Source: CAYTZA01 sp964442365 (GTDB lineage Bacteria > Patescibacteriota > Minisyncoccia > Phycocordibacterales > DAORIS01). Taken from it: a stretch of DNA of 7,737 nucleotides. Below are positions 6,346-7,737 of the stretch, piece after piece. Below the pieces are notes generated by a model. It ran no database searches and was not told where the DNA came from. It saw nothing but the letters and a program-made list of their open reading frames with translations. The stretch is taken from assembly GCA_964442365.1 (NCBI GenBank), contig CAYTZA010000030.1, forward strand, positions 1 to 7,737. The letters run 5' to 3'. A program made the translations under genes and the position numbers. How positions within the stretch are numbered: the first letter of the stretch is position 1; each line of letters opens with the position of its first letter.

Positions 6346-6353
6346 CAATTTGT

Positions 6354-6382
6354 AGAGTAGCTCATTTTTTAGTAATTGTCAA
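6354..6382 (-). promoter_or_regulatory. Promoter of the 177-aa gene
   Basis: On the minus strand a perfect TTGACA (6382 to 6377), a 17-base spacer, then TACTCT (6359 to 6354). The -10 keeps T1, A2 and T6 of TATAAT. Transcription would start near 6347, giving a leader of about 69 bases. The -35 overlaps the end of the stretch between the neighbouring terminator and this gene. Confidence 0.6.
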
Positions 6383-6384
6383 AT

Positions 6385-6409
6385 AAAAACCACCGTCACG
6401 AGACGGTGG
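6385..6409 (-). terminator. Terminator of the 76-aa gene
   Basis: Stem CCACCGT (6390-6396) with ACGGTGG (6403-6409), six-base loop, and five T on the minus strand (6389 to 6385). It differs from 5700-5724 at one base in the loop. It lies 27 bases past the stop at 6437. Confidence 0.88.
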
Positions 6410-6436
6410 GTGATTGTTAGTGATTACGAAGAGGGA

Positions 6437-6667
6437 TTATGTCCACGTGATAGTGCCAGGGCAGGACCCACGGTGTTCCTCGATAATTTTTTGGATATCA
6501 GGAATGTGTGTATCGTCGTGACAAGTTACTACGATGCGTCCCTTATGAAATCTCCAGTTGAGACAATTGTCACCACACAAAGCTCTGATTTTGGCAACCC
6601 AATCTCCAACCTTTTTGGTTTGAAGTTTGTCAGTGATGTAGCAGACAATATTCAGGTATTCGTCCAT
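6437..6667 (-). CDS. Small cysteine-containing hypothetical protein
   Basis: A 76-aa protein I do not recognise. It has strand-helix-strand-helix character: YLNIVCYIT, then a basic helix (KKVGDWVAKIRALCG), a strand (GRIVVTCHDD) and an acidic amphipathic helix (HIPDIQKIIEEHRG), which could be a small alpha/beta fold. Five cysteines (9, 31, 35, 49, 69) and two nearby histidines (50, 54) could bind metal, but there is no standard zinc motif. No signal peptide or membrane helix is seen, so it is likely cytoplasmic. Support comes from a strong promoter about 50 bases upstream, an AGGA 12 bases before the ATG and a terminator just downstream. A 107-codon frame on the other strand (6410-6733) lacks such signals. 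Confidence 0.68.
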   Translation of the reverse strand: MDEYLNIVCYITDKLQTKKVGDWVAKIRALCGDNCLNWRFHKGRIVVTCHDDTHIPDIQKIIEEHRGSCPGTITWT

Positions 6668-6713
6668 GAGGAGAAGCTTTCCTGTAGTAGGGTTAAAAAA
6701 CTGTTACTTATAT

Positions 6714-6742
6714 ATTATAACACAATATTATAATAATTGCAA
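6714..6742 (-). promoter_or_regulatory. Strong promoter of the 76-aa gene
   Basis: Minus strand TTGCAA (6742 to 6737), 17-base spacer, TATAAT (6719 to 6714), preceded by TGT, so also an extended -10. Transcription should start near 6707. The site begins right after the HAD stop codon; no terminator separates the two genes, so read-through from HAD is possible. Confidence 0.75.
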
Positions 6743-6745
6743 TTT

Positions 6746-7351
6746 TTATTTAAAATACTCTTCTGTAATATTTTGAATCTCTGGCCAAGAATGCGCTATA
6801 TATGCAGGGTTTCCTTCTTGTAAACGTTCTTGATTATGGAATCCAAAAGTAACGGCTATAGTATCTACACCGACACTTCTGGCTTCGCGTATATCTCCAA
6901 GGGTATCAGTTACAAAAAGACATTGTTCGGGTGTGATTTTTTCAGTATTAAAAAGCATATTAAATTTATCACTTTTTAATTTTCCGTGTTCAGCACAGAA
7001 TATATTAGTAAATTTATTTTCTATATTATGATGTACGAGAAAAGGTCTAATCTGTCTTTCCCAGCCTGAAGATATTATATGAAGATGATGTTTTGTGTGT
7101 AAGTAATCGAGAACTTCTTTTGCTCTATCCATAAGTGGTAAGCGACTTTGTTCGTATGCAACTAAGTCTGGATATTGAGTTGCTTTGAATTTTTGCATTT
7201 TCTCAAGTGGGGCATCGTAGAAATTGCCATTGTGTAAATCCTCATATTCTGTTCGAGTGATACCAACACCAAAATGTTTATTGATGTTTTCAATATGAAA
7301 TGCGCATGAATCAGTTAGTACTCCGTCAAAGTCAAAAATAATATGGTTCAT
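6746..7351 (-). CDS. HAD-superfamily phosphatase
   Basis: A 201-aa cytoplasmic hydrolase of the haloacid dehalogenase superfamily, phosphoglycolate phosphatase-like subfamily. Motif I is DFDGVLTDS with the nucleophile D7 and the acid/base D9; motif II is IISSG (S94/S95); the motif III lysine is in KLKSDKF (126 or 129); motif IV is VTDTLGD (D149 and D153) for Mg2+. A helical cap lies between motif I and II (about 16-75). The substrate is a small phosphate ester that cannot be named from sequence. Length and motifs are normal for the family. The ATG at 7351 has no SD, but an extended -10 (TGCTATATT) ends nine bases upstream, so the mRNA is probably almost leaderless. It stands alone between the 39-aa gene terminator and the promoter of the 76-aa gene. 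Confidence 0.9.
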   Translation of the reverse strand: MNHIIFDFDGVLTDSCAFHIENINKHFGVGITRTEYEDLHNGNFYDAPLEKMQKFKATQYPDLVAYEQSRLPLMDRAKEVLDYLHTKHHLHIISSGWERQIRPFLVHHNIENKFTNIFCAEHGKLKSDKFNMLFNTEKITPEQCLFVTDTLGDIREARSVGVDTIAVTFGFHNQERLQEGNPAYIAHSWPEIQNITEEYFK

Positions 7352-7360
7352 ATTAAAATT

Positions 7361-7369
7361 AATATAGCA
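7361..7369 (-). promoter_or_regulatory. Extended -10 of the HAD gene
   Basis: Minus strand TGC plus TATATT (7366 to 7361). The expected transcript start is near 7354, three bases before the ATG. The -35 position falls in the T tract of the preceding terminator, so any promoter here depends on the extended -10. Confidence 0.45.
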
Positions 7370-7380
7370 TGTCTATAAAT

Positions 7381-7404
7381 AAAAAACCCACCGGTGTTGG
7401 TGGG
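7381..7404 (-). terminator. Terminator of the 39-aa gene
   Basis: Stem CCCACC (7387-7392) with GGTGGG (7399-7404), six-base loop, then six T on the minus strand (7386 to 7381). The hairpin starts one base after the stop codon of the 39-aa gene. Confidence 0.88.
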
Positions 7405-7405
7405 G

Positions 7406-7525
7406 TTATTGAAATATTACGTAACGTACAGTTAGGACTATCAGTGAAATAATCATGGCTACTGCACACACAACGAGAAATGTAGCGCGGTCTTTTGGTG
7501 GGTATGGACCTCTTTTTTCAAACAT
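7406..7525 (-). CDS. 39-aa single-pass membrane protein
   Basis: A short gene with full expression signals. AGGAGGT (7533-7539) lies seven bases before the ATG at 7525, and the stop (TAA, 7406-7408) abuts a strong terminator. The product begins MFEKRGPYPPKDRA, a positively charged, proline-containing head, followed by one membrane helix (about 15-37: TFLVVCAVAMIISLIVLTVRYVIF). The charge distribution suggests the N-terminus stays in the cytoplasm. I recognise no family. Such peptides may be regulators or partners of larger membrane proteins, or toxin-type peptides; nothing here decides between these. It is transcribed alone, divergent from the gene at the right edge, and has an operator-like palindrome at its promoter. 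Confidence 0.75.
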   Translation of the reverse strand: MFEKRGPYPPKDRATFLVVCAVAMIISLIVLTVRYVIFQ

Positions 7526-7532
7526 GGATGAG

Positions 7533-7539
7533 ACCTCCT
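7533..7539 (-). promoter_or_regulatory. Consensus Shine-Dalgarno of the 39-aa gene
   Basis: AGGAGGT on the minus strand, the full anti-16S match, seven bases before the ATG. It is the best SD in the window and the main support for this small gene. Confidence 0.85.
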
Positions 7540-7564
7540 TTTCTAAAGAACATGTGATAGATTC

Positions 7565-7579
7565 TTGTAAACGTTACAA
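7565..7579. promoter_or_regulatory. Operator-like palindrome TTGTAA-N3-TTACAA
   Basis: A perfect 6-3-6 inverted repeat (TTGTAA ACG TTACAA). It overlaps the proposed -10 and start of the 39-aa gene promoter, where a dimeric repressor would block transcription. No repressor gene is in the window. Confidence 0.5.
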
Positions 7580-7599
7580 TATATATCACCAGTAGTCAA
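7571..7599 (-). promoter_or_regulatory. Candidate promoter of the 39-aa gene
   Basis: Minus strand TTGACT (7599 to 7594), 17-base spacer, TAACGT (7576 to 7571). The -35 matches 5 of 6; the -10 keeps only T1, A2 and T6. The start would be near 7564, about 38 bases before the ATG. Confidence 0.4.
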
Positions 7600-7669
7600 C
7601 TTTTTCGTAAATAAAAAACCGCAACAGTTCAATAGCTTAGACGTACTTACTTAAATTACTTAACCTTTT

Positions 7670-7678
7670 TGATACAAT
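7670..7678 (+). promoter_or_regulatory. Extended -10 of the right-edge gene
   Basis: TGA plus TACAAT (7673-7678), ending seven bases before the ATG at 7686. The expected start is 7685, so the mRNA would be leaderless. No SD is present. Two copies of TTACTTAA (7647-7654 and 7656-7663) lie just upstream. Confidence 0.45.
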
Positions 7679-7685
7679 TACTACT

Positions 7686-7737
7686 ATGCATAACATACCA
7701 ACTGATTTTCAGAGGGCAATCAAATCTGATCCTATTG
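7686..7737 (+). CDS. Start of a possible YdeI/OmpD-associated family protein
   Basis: Seventeen codons are visible before the window ends: MHNIPTDFQRAIKSDPI. The pattern IPxDFxxAIKxDP resembles the first helix of YdeI/OmpD-associated family proteins, which often start with a phrase like IPxDLxxALxxxP. Seventeen residues are too few for a firm call. Support for the start is the extended -10 seven bases upstream and the absence of a competing frame. It is divergent from the 39-aa gene and shares a 160-base intergenic region with it. Confidence 0.5.
   Translation, partial: MHNIPTDFQRAIKSDPI

Noticed and set aside
6410..6733. 107-codon open frame on the plus strand
   Set aside because: It overlaps the 76-aa minus-strand gene, runs through that gene's promoter, and has no SD, promoter or terminator of its own.
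7601..7640. Terminator suggested by a T tract on the minus strand (GCGGTTTTTT)
   Set aside because: No hairpin of more than three base pairs precedes the T tract.
1..7737. CRISPR array, insertion sequence, rRNA or tRNA
   Set aside because: No regularly spaced repeats, no transposase motifs, no terminal inverted repeats around a gene, and no cloverleaf were seen.

Overview
The window looks like a piece of a low-GC bacterial genome with compact, tightly spaced genes. TGA is used as an ordinary stop codon, so the genetic code appears to be standard table 11. Four short prepilins in a row, a membrane-anchored thioredoxin-fold protein with a coiled coil, and gene starts without Shine-Dalgarno (SD) sites together suggest a member of the Patescibacteria/CPR (Parcubacteria-like). 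That placement is inference; there is no rRNA or marker gene here to prove it. A run of exactly 100 N (5458-5557) shows that this is a scaffold with an assembly gap.

Region 1 (5327 down to 1, minus strand) reads as one operon. It opens with a family 2 membrane glycosyltransferase that has an extended -10 element directly before its ATG. Next come a membrane-anchored CPDC thioredoxin-like protein and four type IV pilus/pseudopilus subunits in the order GspH-like, PilW-like, PilV-like and PilX-like. The last gene is a large secreted beta-rich protein that runs off the left edge. Gene junctions are 1 to about 50 bases or overlap (ATGA between pilW-like and pilV-like). This looks like a cell-surface filament module: minor pilins that can prime or tip a filament, a possible disulfide helper, a sugar polymerase or pilus-modifying enzyme, and a secreted protein in the slot where pilY1 lies in Pseudomonas. 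Each of the four pilins has exactly four cysteines.

Region 2 (about 5371-6745) is more GC-rich in part and looks like accessory DNA. A minus-strand terminator left of the gap marks the end of a transcript hidden by the gap. Right of the gap is the C-terminal tail of a plus-strand DUF488 protein whose stop codon lies in the loop of its own terminator. Then come two single-gene minus-strand units, each with its own promoter and terminator: a 177-aa protein made of two copies of a phage-type small domain, and a 76-aa cysteine-containing protein. Their terminators match at 24 of 25 bases.

Region 3 (6746-7737) holds a HAD-superfamily phosphatase and a 39-aa single-pass membrane protein with a consensus SD, an operator-like palindrome and a terminator. 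At the right edge is the first codon run of a plus-strand gene resembling the YdeI/OmpD-associated family.

Two expression styles coexist. The glycosyltransferase, HAD and right-edge genes appear leaderless (an extended -10 placed 6-9 bases before the ATG). The 177-aa and 39-aa genes, and less clearly the 76-aa gene, have 5' leaders with SD-like sequences and strong hairpin terminators.
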